64,000 bases of DNA, from assembly GCA_015680685.1 (NCBI GenBank), contig MNCI01006587.1, positions 444,347 to 508,346 of the forward strand, written 5' to 3'. This DNA comes from Gnetum montanum (lineage: Eukaryota; Streptophyta; Gnetopsida; Gnetales; Gnetaceae). Shown one piece after another: positions 46,411 through 58,908 of this stretch (its first letter is position 1; every line of letters begins with the position of its first letter). A model generated the notes under the pieces. The model was not told where the DNA came from and ran no database searches. It was given only the letters and a program-made list of their open reading frames with translations. The position numbers and the translations under genes are program-made.

Positions 46411-49153
46411 TATAAGTAAATGAGGGAACTCCTAGGATTAGATCTCTTCCTAGGAAGATGGTCAACCTTTATGTAATCAGTGATCACATGGGTCAACATT
46501 ATAGTGTGCACTTTGGGAGGTGTTTAGTTTGAAGGGTCTCAAAGGATGTTGTGAAGAGGAAGAAGAAGTAGGATTAGAATCTATAGGTGTCATTAAGGTC
46601 TTGATAGGATTGTTGGTTTGAAAAAAGGATTAGTTTTAAGACTTGGTGTTTGAATGACTCAACTAAGGATCTGGCTGTAAGTTAATAACTCTTGTGGCAT
46701 TTCTTTGCTACGAATGGACTAGAATTTCACCTGCATGGATAGAGCGGGTGGAAACAAGGTTGAGGATGGAGGTACAAGTGCAAAAGGATGAGGATGATAA
46801 TATGAAAATGAGGGCTCCCTTCTTAGAGATTTTTCTCTATAATATTCAAAAGGGTAGTAGTTGTGCTGGAAAAAAGCGTGACTAGAAGGGTTACATGGAG
46901 AAATGGGTTGCTAAACATTATACCTGTATGGATCAACTTAACGGTAAGCATACTACTACCTTGGTGGTGGCATCCCTAACAACTATGGGTGTTTCCATTG
47001 CCGATACTACTTGTGAGGTTGAGATGGCACCCAACTCGGATAATAAGATTATTGGTGAAACTTCCTATATTTGCCTTGAGAATAAGGCAACCTCCTAGGT
47101 GTTTGGAATTTTGCCAAATTAGGATTCAATGCATACACCCTGGATTCTTGCAAGTGTGACAAAACTGGGTAACACTCCTTAGGATGTTCATATTGGCATA
47201 TGCGATACCCTTCATCATCTATTTCAAAATCTACAACCTAATCCATTATAGAAACTTCGCCCTTACCCTTTTGATGGACATGTTTAACTTCTTCTTTCTC
47301 CTTCTATCACAACCACTACCTTACTATTTGGTCTTCTTAGCAATTTTGAGAGCAGTTTGAAACTTTTCATCCAAAGATTCCCACATCTTATCAACCTTGG
47401 CTGATATCTCATAAATAAATTTTTGTATTGGCAAGATTTTTTACTAAACCACTTCATCAAGTGGTTCCTCCTCCACATTGTTACAAAACCAAACCTTCCT
47501 TTTATGAATGGAAAGGTCTTGGTTATACTCCTATGCACTTTTCCTTTTCCTTAGATCACCTTATTCTTTGGCCACTTGCTCAATTAGCTTTTGAATCTGA
47601 TGGGCCTTTAGCTCTAAAAGCCTTCCTTAAGCATAGACCCCAAGAGTTATCCTTGTTTCTATCTAGAGCCCATCTATGATATGACATAGCTAATCCTTTT
47701 GACAATAGCCATGGCTTGGGAATTGATGTATAGAGAGTAATACCTACCCATGGCCACATCCAAGGATTCATATGTGCCTTGCTTCCAACCTTAGATCTAT
47801 CATCTCAAGTTAGACACTTGGAAATATGTCTAATACTTGTCATTGAAGAGTTCAAGCATCATACTCCATCATCAGATTGATTTTAGTTCTAAGTATCAGT
47901 ACCAACTTTTAGCCTCCNGTCAGATTGATTTTAGTTCTAAGTATCAGTACCAACTTTTAGCCTCCTTGATGAGTGTCTTAGGAAACAACTTTAAATTTTT
48001 CCATTTTTTTCCACATTATGTAAGGCACATGCATCATGAAAGACTTGGAGATGATTCTATGGATCAGAATTGTATTCCCCTTCCAACTTTGGAATATTGT
48101 TCATGTTCAACCATTTGATTTGACTATCCTTCGTGTGCCTTGTTGAAATTCTTATATCCTCCACAATATTTAGCATGTTTCTAGTGGTAAGAAGAGGCTC
48201 ATCATAGTCATGGACCATGTGATGGCTATGATGTCTATGATGTCCTCTACTATCCCTTCTTTCTCTATGGTGACCCTTCCTTGATTTTTCATGCCCCTGG
48301 TCTTTACTACTCTAGTGGGATCTGCGATCATCTCTATCCCATGGGTCACCTCCATCATGGTCTCTTCCTCTATGACTTTGATTGGAGTTAGAGTAGGAAG
48401 ATGATGAGGAAAACAAAGGTGAAGAGGGAGGAGAGCTAGCACTAGCATGGTTCCTACTGCTTCCTCTTCTTTGATTCCTACCATGATCACCATGTTTGTC
48501 ATTATCATGGTGCTTATCATTATTCCTCCCTTAAAGATCTCATGGTCATGGAAACCATTCTTCTAAAAACCAGGGTTATTTACAATTAACTGTAAATGCT
48601 ATTTAAGGGCCCCTTATTTGAAGGGAAGGGGAGCCGAGTTAGTGTACAAAGAACCCCTTGAGAAGGGATCCTCCCCTTCCTTTTGGCCCAACAAGAATAA
48701 GGGTTTTGTGAACCACTTATCTTTTGATATCTCATAGTGAGCTTCTATCTACTGATCTTTCTCTCTTTGTGCCTCTATGGGATGATCATCTTGGTAGTCA
48801 CGATCTTGCACAATGTACTCAGCATTGAGCCTTGCAATGCCCAATCTCCTGATATTGTGAAGTAGCATCATAGAAATTGATCAATCAAAAGGCAACATGA
48901 TGTTTCTATTCATGTATCTCCACCACATTTATTCATCTTGATGTAGAATGAAGGTCAAGTTTGAAATATACTCACTTGGATAAGTATAGACAACTTTGCA
49001 TTGTTGGGACAAGAGTGGTTTTGAGCCTTCTTGCCTTTGATTGTAGTTATTTTTGAACAATGACAAATAATCTTCCCTATGAGAAGAAGCCATGTTAATT
49101 ATTTGAAAAAAATAGTGTGCTTTTGTCATTATTATTTTTCTCAATGATTTCAA
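46411..49153 (-). pseudogene. Gag of gypsy H, broken
   Basis: N-terminal stretch 49153-48929 has YPSEYISNLTFILHQDE, as in gypsy III (EYIPDFTFILHQDE). The charged, histidine and arginine-rich part is at 48520-48170. The capsid core is near 48110-47900 (NMNNIPKLEGEYNSDP and LQVFHDACALHN), followed by the cysteine/histidine and proline-rich tail down to about 46900. An assembly duplication at 47872-47965 falls in the capsid core. Strongly decayed. Confidence 0.7.
47872..47965. other. Assembly artefact: 46-base duplication around a single N at 47918
   Basis: 47872-47917 repeats exactly at 47920-47965. Gypsy III has this part of gag once (about 36750-36800 in the opposite orientation). Confidence 0.9.
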
Positions 49154-49227
49154 GTTTAAGGTTTGTTATAATATCATTGAATAATTTCACTAACTTGCTA
49201 GGTAGCACATGTAGTAGTTAACTAAAG

Positions 49228-49245
49228 TCCTCGGAAATTGTGCCA
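49228..49245 (-). other. Primer-binding site of gypsy H (tRNA-Asp, decayed)
   Basis: TGGCACAATTTCCGAGGA on the minus strand, one base inside the LTR; 13 of 18 match the tRNA-Asp complement. Confidence 0.65.
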
Positions 49246-49246
49246 A

Positions 49247-50103
49247 TGATGAGCAGTGAGTAGTCCCTATGCCCAACCATACGAATCACCAACATTCACT
49301 AAGCAGTCTAGTTGAATTCTATAGACTTTAGTCCTTTAAGTACACCTCATCTAGGTAGTGAATCTTAAAGATGTGATCATTTTCTTCCCAATTCCACTTG
49401 TGAGATACAATGATAAGGTTAAGTGTAACTAAGGTAGATGATTTGTATAATTTTTATATTTTTAACTCTTTTGACTAAGTGTAAAAATAAAGTAATTAAA
49501 TGTTAATTAATCTAGTAACTAATTAATGTCTTATACTTATCCTAACATAAGCATTTGTTTCCATTTTTTGTACACATCCTAAACATGTTGCAATGCTACT
49601 AGGTTACCAAGCGCAAGCGCTACTGGGATTAGCAAGCATTATGTATGCTTGATATGATTGTACTTATGTGCATTAATTATACATATTCAATTACTAAATT
49701 AAATGCATTAAAGTAAATTGCATAATATTAAAGTGCATTAAAGTAAATATTATGCTAATTCCAAGTGATGTAAGGTTTATCAAGAAGCTCATCTTTATTA
49801 TTGTTCATACCGAAGTATCTAGGAACATCAGTGGTTGAATAAATATCCATACACTTTTCAACTCCTATTGCGGACACTTAGAAAATATTGTAACTCGAAA
49901 AAGAATAAACTACAAGAGCTTCACTACATTACTAATCAACAAATGCCTTAAATGAGGTAAGTGTAAATATTTATATAGGCAAGATCAAATACTTTGTTGA
50001 CATGTATGCATCAATGCATCAAATCATGCATTGATGAGTACATGTTGATGGGTACACATTGACTAGATCCCATCAATGTAGTCCAACCAATGATTACTCA
50101 TCA
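49247..50103 (-). repeat. 5' LTR of gypsy H (CATTGATG type)
   Basis: 857 bases. On the minus strand it starts TGATGAGTAATC, holds several CATTGATG, CATCAATG and TGATGCAT units (50085-49995), then a TATA box TATATAAA (49977-49970). The lower part is shared with the LTRs of the GATATC type. Confidence 0.85.
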
Positions 50104-50705
50104 ATCCTTATTCTTTAATTCCTTCTTTAATTTCATGCAAAGATTTTGAAAAGATAAAATTTCATCGCATGAAAGATCATACCTTTCTTCATCAATCTCC
50201 ATTATTGGATCCTCAACATCAAATATGCTAGCATCATCATCTATGAGAGGCATGCAAATGAGTTGTGAATCTTTGAAGTGTCATCTACCTCTTCCTCACT
50301 TTGGTCTCCATCATCCCAACTAGTGTAGTTATTACTTCTTCTCCTTTCTTCACTATACTCTTTCCCTTTTAACCTGTATGCATTAGGGCACTCAGAGGCC
50401 ATATGTTCTCTTCTACCACATATCCAGAATTCCATAGAAAAGGTATCAAATTTTGAAAGTTTAGATTACCTACATCTACTCTTACTTTTTTCTACCCAAC
50501 ATGTTGCTGATGAGTTGAGTGCATCCATCCAAGATGAATTCCCAAACTAAGAATCTTACATATTTAAAGAACTCTTACATTTAAGTCTTCTAGCATGTAA
50601 AGGTTCTCCCATTAAACATTGATGACTTAATGTATGATCCTACTTCCATCATTCACTCGTAAGTTTTTACACTCAAAACTGGGAGTACCAGGCTTTGATA
50701 CCACT
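50104..50705 (-). pseudogene. Copia B primer site and gag remnant
   Basis: The primer site TGGTATCAAAGC is at 50703-50692. The open stretch 50435-50241 has FWICGRREHMASECP, the zinc knuckle of copia gag in which the first cysteine is phenylalanine, then a charged stretch. Compare the intact CWICGGRHHMATKCP of copia A. Gypsy H is inserted just downstream. Confidence 0.75.
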
Positions 50706-51911
50706 TGAGGATCAAGAACTTAGAGAGGAGGTCAAAAAGTTCCCCAATAACAACAGGTTGTAGCCATCAAGTTAAACATAAAAATTTACATGGTTCCCCA
50801 ACTTGGGTAGTCCACACTTAAAGGGTAGATTCCTTGCATACCTCCAAACCTTGTTTCTTTCAAAATGTGATTTATAAGACATGACAACCTTTAGAAGATT
50901 TGAGCTTCACTATGGAGAGTTTTGTCACTACAAAATCTCTCAACCTTTCAAGATCCTAACAAGTGCAAAATATGGTTTAAAGGGCACCACATCCTATACA
51001 AGATCTAAGCTCTGCTTTGAAGTGTTTTGTTGCTATAAAATCACTCAACCCTACAAGGTCCTAACAAACTCAAAATGTGGTTTCAAGGATCTCAAAACCT
51101 TTACAAAATTAAGCTCCACTATGAAGTGTTTTGATGTTGAAAAACTACTCAACCCCACAAGGCTCTAATAAGCTCAATGTGTATGCTTTTTTTAAGAAGC
51201 ACATCAACCCTATAGGGCTATAAGAAAAAGAAAAAGACATAATGAAATAATGTAACTAAATTTACAAGTCCTTTTTGTTGAATATCAATACAACATACAA
51301 CCAAGTAAATGATGGTACAATGAATAATACGAATATAATAGAATAGATAAGACAATGATTGATCTTATGTGAGCAGTGCTTGCATAATTCCAAAGATTTT
51401 AATATCTTCTTATAGCATTGGAATTTCTAAAAACTCGAAATTTGTGCAATAGCTACCAAATGGCTGGTTTAGATGTCTCCTTTAAAGTTGAAATGTCTAA
51501 TTGAGATTGTCCTTAATTCAAGAGAGACATCTCACTAGAAAATGAAACTTCTTCTATGGAATGTCTCTAGAGAGACATTAACTCTGAGATAGAGATGTCT
51601 ACTATTTCTAGGAGACATCTCCTTATCTTTTGGGCTCTATCTTCTAAGGCTTTCTTCTATCAATATACCTTCTTGCTAGTCCTTGGAGCATCTTCCTTTA
51701 ATTTGTAGCCTTCATTTTTATCCATGCTTGTCCATGATCTCATCTTGGTCCATAAATTCTTGACTTTGTCATCTAGTTATAAATCTTGTTTCCCTACGTT
51801 CTCAGGCCTTTGTTGTGGAGTTCTTGTTCATATCCTACAAACACATTACCCACAACAAACATTTCATGTTCTCCATTTTCCTTAAGGTTTGAACATACCA
51901 AAAGGTCAATA
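50706..51911 (-). repeat. 5' LTR of copia B
   Basis: 1206 bases, plus orientation tgaggatcaag to ggtcaata. Repeat zone at 51470-51610. Matches 26946-28150. Confidence 0.85.
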
Positions 51912-51916
51912 ATAGG

Positions 51917-54300
51917 TTAGTAATATTCTAGAGGAAAATAATGGTGTGAGGATGAATAAGCAGCAACAACACAAGTAAAATAAAATGTTGAACATAATAG
52001 CCATAGGGATCAGGTTGTTAGTAAAAATACTGTTGTGTAGAAGGTGGCATCCCCCATGATCGTGGATTTTGCCACTACTGGTGATATTTCTTCAAAGATT
52101 AAAAATAAGTCTCATTCAAATAATGTTATTATTTTTATACAAATATCTATAATTATCTTGATTACAAGGCAATATCCTTAGCATCCTCTTCTTAACAAAC
52201 TTGGGTTTCAATGCATATGCTCCCCACCATTATAATTATGTCATGTTACAAGAACATTTCTTTGGATGTTTATACTATCATCATCTTCTACCTTAAAATT
52301 AGAAACCTTTTCAACTATAGTTGATTTTCCTTTTTCATGTATATGTTCTTTTCTAAAGGATCATCACCTAGAGGCTCAACTCTCATCTCACCAAAGTGAG
52401 ATCTTGGAAGGAGTAGAACATGAGCAAAAGCCTAACCTCTTTCGAATGGTTGTACCTAGCCTCAAACCCAAGTATTATGACTTGAGAAAACAGCACCTTT
52501 TCATCAATTCAAGTGGTGGTCCCTTATTTATATATCCTTTTCTACTTTCTTCTTCTTCTTCTTATATTATTCCTTTGCTTAAGCGTATTTTGTTCATTCT
52601 TCTAATATCTTCAAAGTGGCTATGGATTTCTCATTTGAAAAGTTCCATATTTTGTCAATCTTCATTGAAATATTTAAAATATAATTTTCTATTGATAATA
52701 TTTTCCTTTGAATCAATTCTTCTAATGGATCTTTTTCTTCCTATACATCATAAGTATGTACATCCCTCTTGAGAACGAATGGCTCCTTATTTTAATCTAA
52801 ACTTTCTCTCTTTTTTATCTCTCTTTCTTTCTTGGCCATTTGATAAATGAGTCTCTAGATCCAATGGGCACTTATTTCTAAATGTTTTCCTTGAGAATAG
52901 ATTCCAAGGATTTCATATGTTTTTTTTTTAAGTCTGTCTATGATGTGCCTTAGCTATGTTTTTTGAGAAAATCCATAGCCTAGCCATCTTTGTAATAATG
53001 AGTAGTTCTTGCTTAGGGACACATCAAGAGATAAATAAGTTTCTTACTTCCATCCTTGAATCTACATTCTCAAGTTAAATATCTTTAAGTTTGGTACTTA
53101 TTATTGAAGAGTTTTAGCATTGTACTCTATTGGTGGATGGATTCTTGTTTCAATAGTTAGTATTAGTATTTTACTTTCTTAATGAGCATCCTTTAAAAAA
53201 AACTTTAGAATTTTCCATTTATTCTTAATGTTTTGCAAGGAATAGGCATATGGAAGACCTACAAATGATTTTTTATATCAACATTATAGCCACCCTCAAA
53301 CCTAGGAATATTGTTCATGTATAACCACTTGATGCAGCTTTTCTTTTGATGCCTAATGGAAATTCTAGTAGCCTCGTTGGTGTTGATCATACTCCTAGTT
53401 ATTAGCAAAGTTACCTCATGATCTTCTAGTTTATGATAGTTTTCATCATGATCTTGATTCCTATTGTGTCTCTTCAGTGCTTTCTTACATGTATTGGATC
53501 TTTGTCTTTTTCTCTATCTTCATCTCTATCTTTTCCAAGTTGTCTATCTTGGATTTCTCTATCATCCTTGTCAAGTTACCTATCATGATCCATATCTACA
53601 ACTCTTCCTCTTGGTTTATGTTCATTTTCATTATAGCCTCATGATCAAGAAAATGAAGAACTAGAAGAGCCATGTCAACTGGCTCTTCTTCTATGATCCT
53701 TCTAGTTATCTTCCTTTGTCTACTAGAGGACCTACTCATGAATGCTCTCTTTGTATGAGATTACATTCCACCTCTTCATTGGTTACTTGTCAAGTTATAG
53801 TGTATCCATGGATTATATAATTCATTAACATTAAAAATAGGGAGATGTTAGTAATGAGATCTTTCTTATCAATAGTCATTTTTTTCTAACTAGTATGTTA
53901 GTGGAATGACATATTTGTCCTTCTACAACTCATGGTGGACCTCCATTACATGGTCTTGTCTATGTTAAGCATCAGTAAGCTTGTAAGGTTTGAACATGTA
54001 ATCACACACCTAGTACTTCTTTGGAATAAATTCTAATATGTTTTTCATATATGTTACTTTAAGTTGTGTTATAGCTACTCTATTAAATGATAACATGATG
54101 TTTCCTTCCACGTATTTCCACCACATTTGTTTATCCTAGAAAAAGACAAAGGCAAATTCCAGATAGTAGGAATTTGAATATGAGTAAGTGACCTTTGCTT
54201 AGTATGGTTTCTCATCATCATCATTATTATGAATATTTTTATCATTATCTCTTATAGTGATGTCTATAAGAGGTAGAGAGTTAACCCTCTGAGAAGTAGA
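51917..54300 (-). pseudogene. Gag of gypsy V, 5' part
   Basis: Minus-strand reading near 53335-53240 gives LYMNNIPRFEGGYNVD, the gag capsid start found in gypsy III. A charged, arginine-rich part is at about 53760-53400 and the N-terminal region near 54300-54100. It is broken throughout and is cut at 51911 by copia B. An opposite-strand open stretch of 168 codons at 52266-52772 lies over it and is a shadow. Confidence 0.65.
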
Positions 54301-54418
54301 CATGATGAATTAGTAATTTTTTTATCTTATTTATGTTTAATATTCTCAAAAAGGTAAATTTTTAAAATCTTATATAATGATTATGGATAATATAACTTCC
54401 TAAACTACTAGCACCATC

Positions 54419-54435
54419 CTTGGCAACAATGCTAA
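54419..54435 (-). other. Primer-binding site of gypsy V (tRNA-Asp, decayed)
   Basis: On the minus strand AGCATTGTTGCCAAGGA is followed by TGGTGCTAG, the same leader as in gypsy II. All differences from the gypsy II site in this part are transitions. Confidence 0.6.
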
Positions 54436-54436
54436 A

Positions 54437-55424
54437 TGATGAGTGACGAGGATGCCTAATTTTCCACCATACAATCTATAAGTGTCATGGTATACCATGG
54501 TGTAATCTAAGAATAAGACTAACATTATTATTTAGAAAGTTAGTCGATAATCATGTATTGTTGTTTTCTCACTTGGGCTAATAGTAAGTCCTTATTCATA
54601 TGGTTTAGTTTAAGCAAGGAGTATAATCATGATATTATGTGTTAATGGCTAAGCTAAATGTCTTCCCAATTACACTTGTGAAATAAAAAAGTATGGTTAA
54701 GTGCAAGTGAGGCATATGATTTTTATTATTTTTTATGTTTTATGTTTAAGTCATCTAAGAATAAAGAATAAAAAATAATGAATAAAATAAAATAATTAAA
54801 CTACTAATTTAATCTAACTAGTTACACCTAACTAATCCTAACATAAGCATCCATTCCCACTTACCGTACACACCCTAAACATGTTTAACACTATTGGGTT
54901 ACCAAACATTAAGTGTTACTAAGATTACCAAGAATCAAGCATACACTTGAAGTGGTTGTACTTATGTGCTTAATTAATCACTATTTAATTTAGCTTAATT
55001 TAGCTTAATTGATTACTTAATTACTTAAATCATTAAAGGAAATTCCATAAAACATTAAATGCATAAATATACAATTAATCTATTTCAAAGTGTTGCAAGG
55101 TTTATCAAAAAACTCATCTTTATTGCCACACACACTACTGTGCTAAGGTACAATACTACTCAAATAAGGATCCATACACTCTTTGACTTCTACTGCAGGC
55201 ACTTAGAAAAATATTCTAGCTTTCAAGCAACAAAACTGTAAGAGCTCTGCTAGAATTATTACAAAAGATGTCAACATGGTGGGTGAGAGCATATTTATAG
55301 GAAAGAATAGACATTGCGTCAATGAGGCCATGTCAATGCATCAAATTTCATGTCAACATGTTTGTGTTGATGGGGTCACATTGACAAGGCCTTGTCAACA
55401 TAACCTAGAAAATGTGACTCATCA
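54437..55424 (-). repeat. LTR shared by gypsy IV (as 3' LTR) and gypsy V (as 5' LTR)
   Basis: 988 bases, ACTCATCA (55417-55424) to tgatgagt (54437) in plus orientation. On its right lies a purine tract (tacccccacaactaaatg, 55425-55442) and ORF2; on its left lies a primer site and gag leader. One LTR therefore serves two internal regions in the same direction. It is of the CATTGATG type (units at 55310-55410). Confidence 0.8.
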
Positions 55425-55713
55425 TACCCCCACAACTAAATGAAAACTCATCCTTAAGTGAAAAAAAGGAGGACAAAAGTTCTTATAAAATTTTTGGGAA
55501 GGTATGGGATTATTGACTAACTACTGGCATACATAAAAAACAACATATATGAAAAAACACTAAGTTCCTAAGTGTACAGAATTAATATCATTTCAAAATT
55601 TTGGTGTCCAAGACAAAAATGACAAACATAATTCCTCTAATGGCATGAAGACAAGGAAGAAGTTCAAACATTCCTAGGTCATGTAGGCTCTTGAGCCTTT
55701 GAAGGACCTTATT

Positions 55714-58519
55714 CTACTTCAGGTGTGCACATGGTGGTTGAGATGGTTGTGGTTGACCTACAATAGTTGCAACCTTTAGTGGAAAATGGAAGGCATCCAA
55801 TAGTGCTTTCATCTTCTCCTCCTTACTCCTAGGATTATTCACAATCCACACTACATCAAAAACATGGGCTAGTGTGGGAACATCCCAAGGATAGGGCATT
55901 GTTGGGAATTTCTCCTTCACATTGACGAACCAAGTGGCAAAAATTTTGCATTCAACATCGAATGCCTTTACTGCATTCTACAACTCCTAGTAGTCACTCA
56001 TTCTTTTGACTGGGTTCTTAGCTGTAGGCTATTGATCGATGAAGCAATGCCTAAGAAAATCAAGTTCTACATTTGCCACCTCAAGCTTCTACTTGATATC
56101 TTTGTGATGCTTGAACTTGGCTTCGTACAACAAGTATGAACTAGCCACCTATTTCTCCAAATTCAAATCATGGCCATTCCACAGTTAGCATCATAAAATT
56201 TGGATAACAGAGATTGGAAAGCTCCATGTACTCCATCATTTTCTTGATCTACAGCTCCTTCATGTGAATCTTCACCTTGTTGTAGTCATTAAGCCCATCA
56301 AAGATAGGCTACTAGACATCACCTCTTTCCTTGAGATGCTGGAGGACCTCATTAACTTTTTCCTTCATCATCTGAATATGTTTTTCATAGATTTCTTTTG
56401 TAGACCAACTTAATCTTTGTAGTGATTTTTGACTCTCAATTTTGAGAGCCTTATTTTTCCAAGCAACTACCTCTATTGCAAATTTCTGGTAAAGGGCTTG
56501 GACTTCCTTCATGGAGAGATTTTTGTTTTCAATTGTCAATCTCCTCAGTTCAGTGTTTACTTTGGCTAGTTGCTCCTATTGTTGATGGATGAAATCCTGC
56601 ATTTTCTCCTTTTTCACATCAACATTCCATAGGCAGTGATTTTTTGTGGTTAAGGTGACATTCTCCTGGTGAGTCTAATCCAAGGCCTTTTGGATATTGT
56701 GCATTATGACATCAGCCAAGGATTGATCAAAAATCATCATCTCCTTCACGTTCTTAGCTTTCTTGAGCTTTTCTTGAAGTTATTGAAAAGCTTCATCATA
56801 GGTCAATGTAGAGCTGAGAAGCACAAGATTAGCAAGGCAAGCTCTTAATTTAGCAACCTCTATAACCAAGCATTGGTTTTGAGCCCAATTTGTTTCAAGT
56901 TGCCCCTCCATGATAATGAATTTTCTGCTTTCTTCCAATAGTTATGATTGGGTTGTGATGATTATATTTGGAAGGTCAAAGACATCTAGAAACAATTGTC
57001 TGGTTTCCACTAGTTAGTCTAGCAACCCCTTGTGTTGGGCTATCCTTAATTTATTGCTAACTATTTTTGTAAACATCTACACATCTCTAAGTGTAGAAAT
57101 GTCTGGTATAGACATTGTTCAATGCCTTAGAAATTCTATCAGCAACCATCTCTAATACTATCTCTCATCCATGGTGCTACATCACTAAGACAATTTCCCC
57201 CTCACCCACCTCCAAATGCACCAAGAAAGTAACAACATTCCTAAAGATTTATGGAAATTCCTACTATTGTGAGAGAAAGACCATTACCTCTTGGGTGCTA
57301 GGATTCAATCTCATAGGAAACTACATTTTTTTGGCTAAAATGATTGGCCCACCTTCCTCCATTTGGCTGATGGTTCAAGCCACTTTATTGAGGTGCTCAT
57401 TGTTGGGTAATACAAAGATAAATTTCCATCACTCAGTCCTACTCGTTGCTCCTTCTCAAGTAAGAGCTACTATTAGTTCTTGTGCATTTGTTCAAGGGTA
57501 GCACAAGACTCTAGTGTTGTTTCATGAGTGGGTGGTTGAGGTGGTGATTGCTACTTATCTTCCTTGACTATGGCAGGGATCTTTTCCTTCATCATTTCTA
57601 CCCAAGAGGCAGAAGGAGTATGACAAAGTGTATCACTAGCATAGTGAACTATTCCTACTCTTTTGCATAGTTTTCTAATGAGGTAGGAAAAGGGTAGGGC
57701 TTTTCTCCCATGTTCATTCTCCTTAAATTGCTTATCTATCTTCAGATAAGTTAGTTGTGGAAGGTTCAGAGGGAATTTTCCACTTAGAGTAGCACACACA
57801 TGGGCAGAGAAGGTAGTCACCTTATTAAGCCTCATCATCGAATTGAGATGATAGGCCACTATCTTGAAATATACATGCTCCACTAGGGTGAGTGCACCAT
57901 ACTCCTTCTAGTCCACTCCATAACATCATTGGTTCCACTTCTTCTTTACCTTGGGGTCTACTTGTATAGAGATCACTGCCAAATTTGTTTCAATATTAGG
58001 CAATCCAAGTACTTGCGCAATAACTTCCACTAAGTAGGACATCTAAATGTCCTTGATCTTCATAGTGGCTCTTGCCCAGCTACTACTCCAAAAGTGATAT
58101 GTCTCTCCCATGTGCCATTCCCCACTAGATGTGATGATTGGCCACATGTTAGAGTTCTGCAACTATGTCTTGACTTCTGGTGGAGCATGCTCTAAGAATG
58201 ATCCAAATTTTAATTCTTTGAGAACTAAATGTTGGATGTCATGAGGCTTAATCTGATCAAGGTAGGCTTGAGTCAATGTGACCTCCAGTCCTAGCACTAG
58301 TCCTAGTACCTCATCCTAATGAGGTTGTTCAGTCATAGCAACTTACTCAAGAATTTGTTGGATAAATTCCACTTTAGGCTTCTCCTAAAGAGATCCTATC
58401 ACATGAGCTCCTAATGTTTATTCTTGAGCTTGTTCTTGCTACTCCCTTTCATCTCTGGGTTGTTTGTCCCTTGGTTGGGATGGTTCTTCTTCTTATGGAC
58501 ATTTCAATCTAGATGCCAT
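55714..58519 (-). pseudogene. ORF2 of gypsy IV, broken
   Basis: ATG at 58519, after TTACAA where other copies have an AG. An open stretch 57883-57551 has EHVYFKIVAYHLNSMMRLNK, LPQLTYLKIDKQF and ALPFSYLIRKLCKRVGI, the plant-transposon-like domain. A stretch 56539-56312 is coiled-coil-like (MTIENKNLSMKEVQALYQKF). The end 55920-55714 has MKEKFPTMPYPWDVPTLAH, like the end of ORF2 in gypsy I (MFPQLPCLWEVPTPSN). The upstream part contains WPIITSSGEWHMGETYHFW. This is the most readable copy of ORF2 among the CATTGATG-type elements. Confidence 0.7.
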
Positions 58520-58908
58520 TTGTAATCACAACATGACCAAGGATTAGCACTTAGTGTGTAACTTTGAAACATTTAGAATACCATATCCCTTGGGGTAGTT
58601 ACACTTGGCTAGGTTGTGATCATGGTTAGTTTGATTATTTTATTATTTGATTAAATAGGTTACCAAAGTATGTTGGAAGGGTTAACTCTCATAGGTTGAT
58701 GATTCAATATTATTTCAAGTCATTATACCCATGAGGGAGTTGGAAAAATTTTGAAAAAATTTCTATCAAAAACCTAAGGTTTGTAGCCCCCATGATGTAA
58801 AGAATACCTCTAGAAGCTATAGGATTGAAGAATGGAGCGAATTAGACAAACAGTTTAAAAGTTATAGGCTCTAGAAGGTTTTGGGCTCTGAAAAATTATA
58901 AAAAATCC

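Larger units (their letters stand above)
30908..50103 (-). mobile_element. Gypsy H: Athila-type element with gag, protease, RT, part of integrase and ORF2, split by gypsy III
   Basis: LTRs at 30908-31724 (3') and 49247-50103 (5'). The target duplication atcct is perfect (30903-30907 and 50104-50108). Removing gypsy III leaves about 12.3 kb, read on the minus strand as primer site, gag, protease, RT, integrase, spacer, ORF2, purine tract. About 0.78 kb present in gypsy IV (61535-62315: RNase H and the integrase zinc finger) is missing at about 44545-44570. The layout matches Athila elements, which carry an extra ORF after pol. LTRs are of the CATTGATG type, unlike gypsy I, II and III. Confidence 0.85.
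26946..51911 (-). mobile_element. Copia B: pol-less Sirevirus-type element, split by gypsy H
   Basis: LTRs at 26946-28150 and 50706-51911, with flanks gtagg (26941-26945) and atagg (51912-51916) in gypsy V gag. Internal parts are 28151-30907 and 50104-50705, divided by gypsy H with the duplication atcct. Without the insertions it is about 5.8 kb. It keeps the primer site, a gag remnant with a zinc knuckle and purine tracts, but no integrase, reverse transcriptase or RNase H could be found. It seems to be a non-autonomous Sirevirus relative. Confidence 0.75.
4770..55424 (-). mobile_element. Gypsy V: oldest, most dissected Athila-type element, in four or more pieces
   Basis: Pieces on the minus strand, 5' to 3': LTR 55424-54437, primer site and gag 54436-51917, gag end to protease, RT, RNase H and start of integrase 26945-23506, integrase core 12160-11600, and a short integrase C-terminal piece about 4813-4770. 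Each break falls at an insertion: copia B at 51911/26946 (duplication atagg/gtagg), a block 12173-23505 with the solo copia LTR, and copia A at 11593/4814. The pieces continue each other when compared with gypsy H and IV, apart from about 155 bases missing at the zinc-finger part of integrase. ORF2 and 3' LTR of V were not found. That the leftmost pieces belong to V is inferred from order and strand. Confidence 0.65.

Noticed and set aside
52266-52772. 168-codon open stretch on the plus strand
   Set aside because: It is leucine, serine and isoleucine-rich and lies antisense to decayed gag of gypsy V; no recognisable domain. Low-complexity AT-rich shadow.
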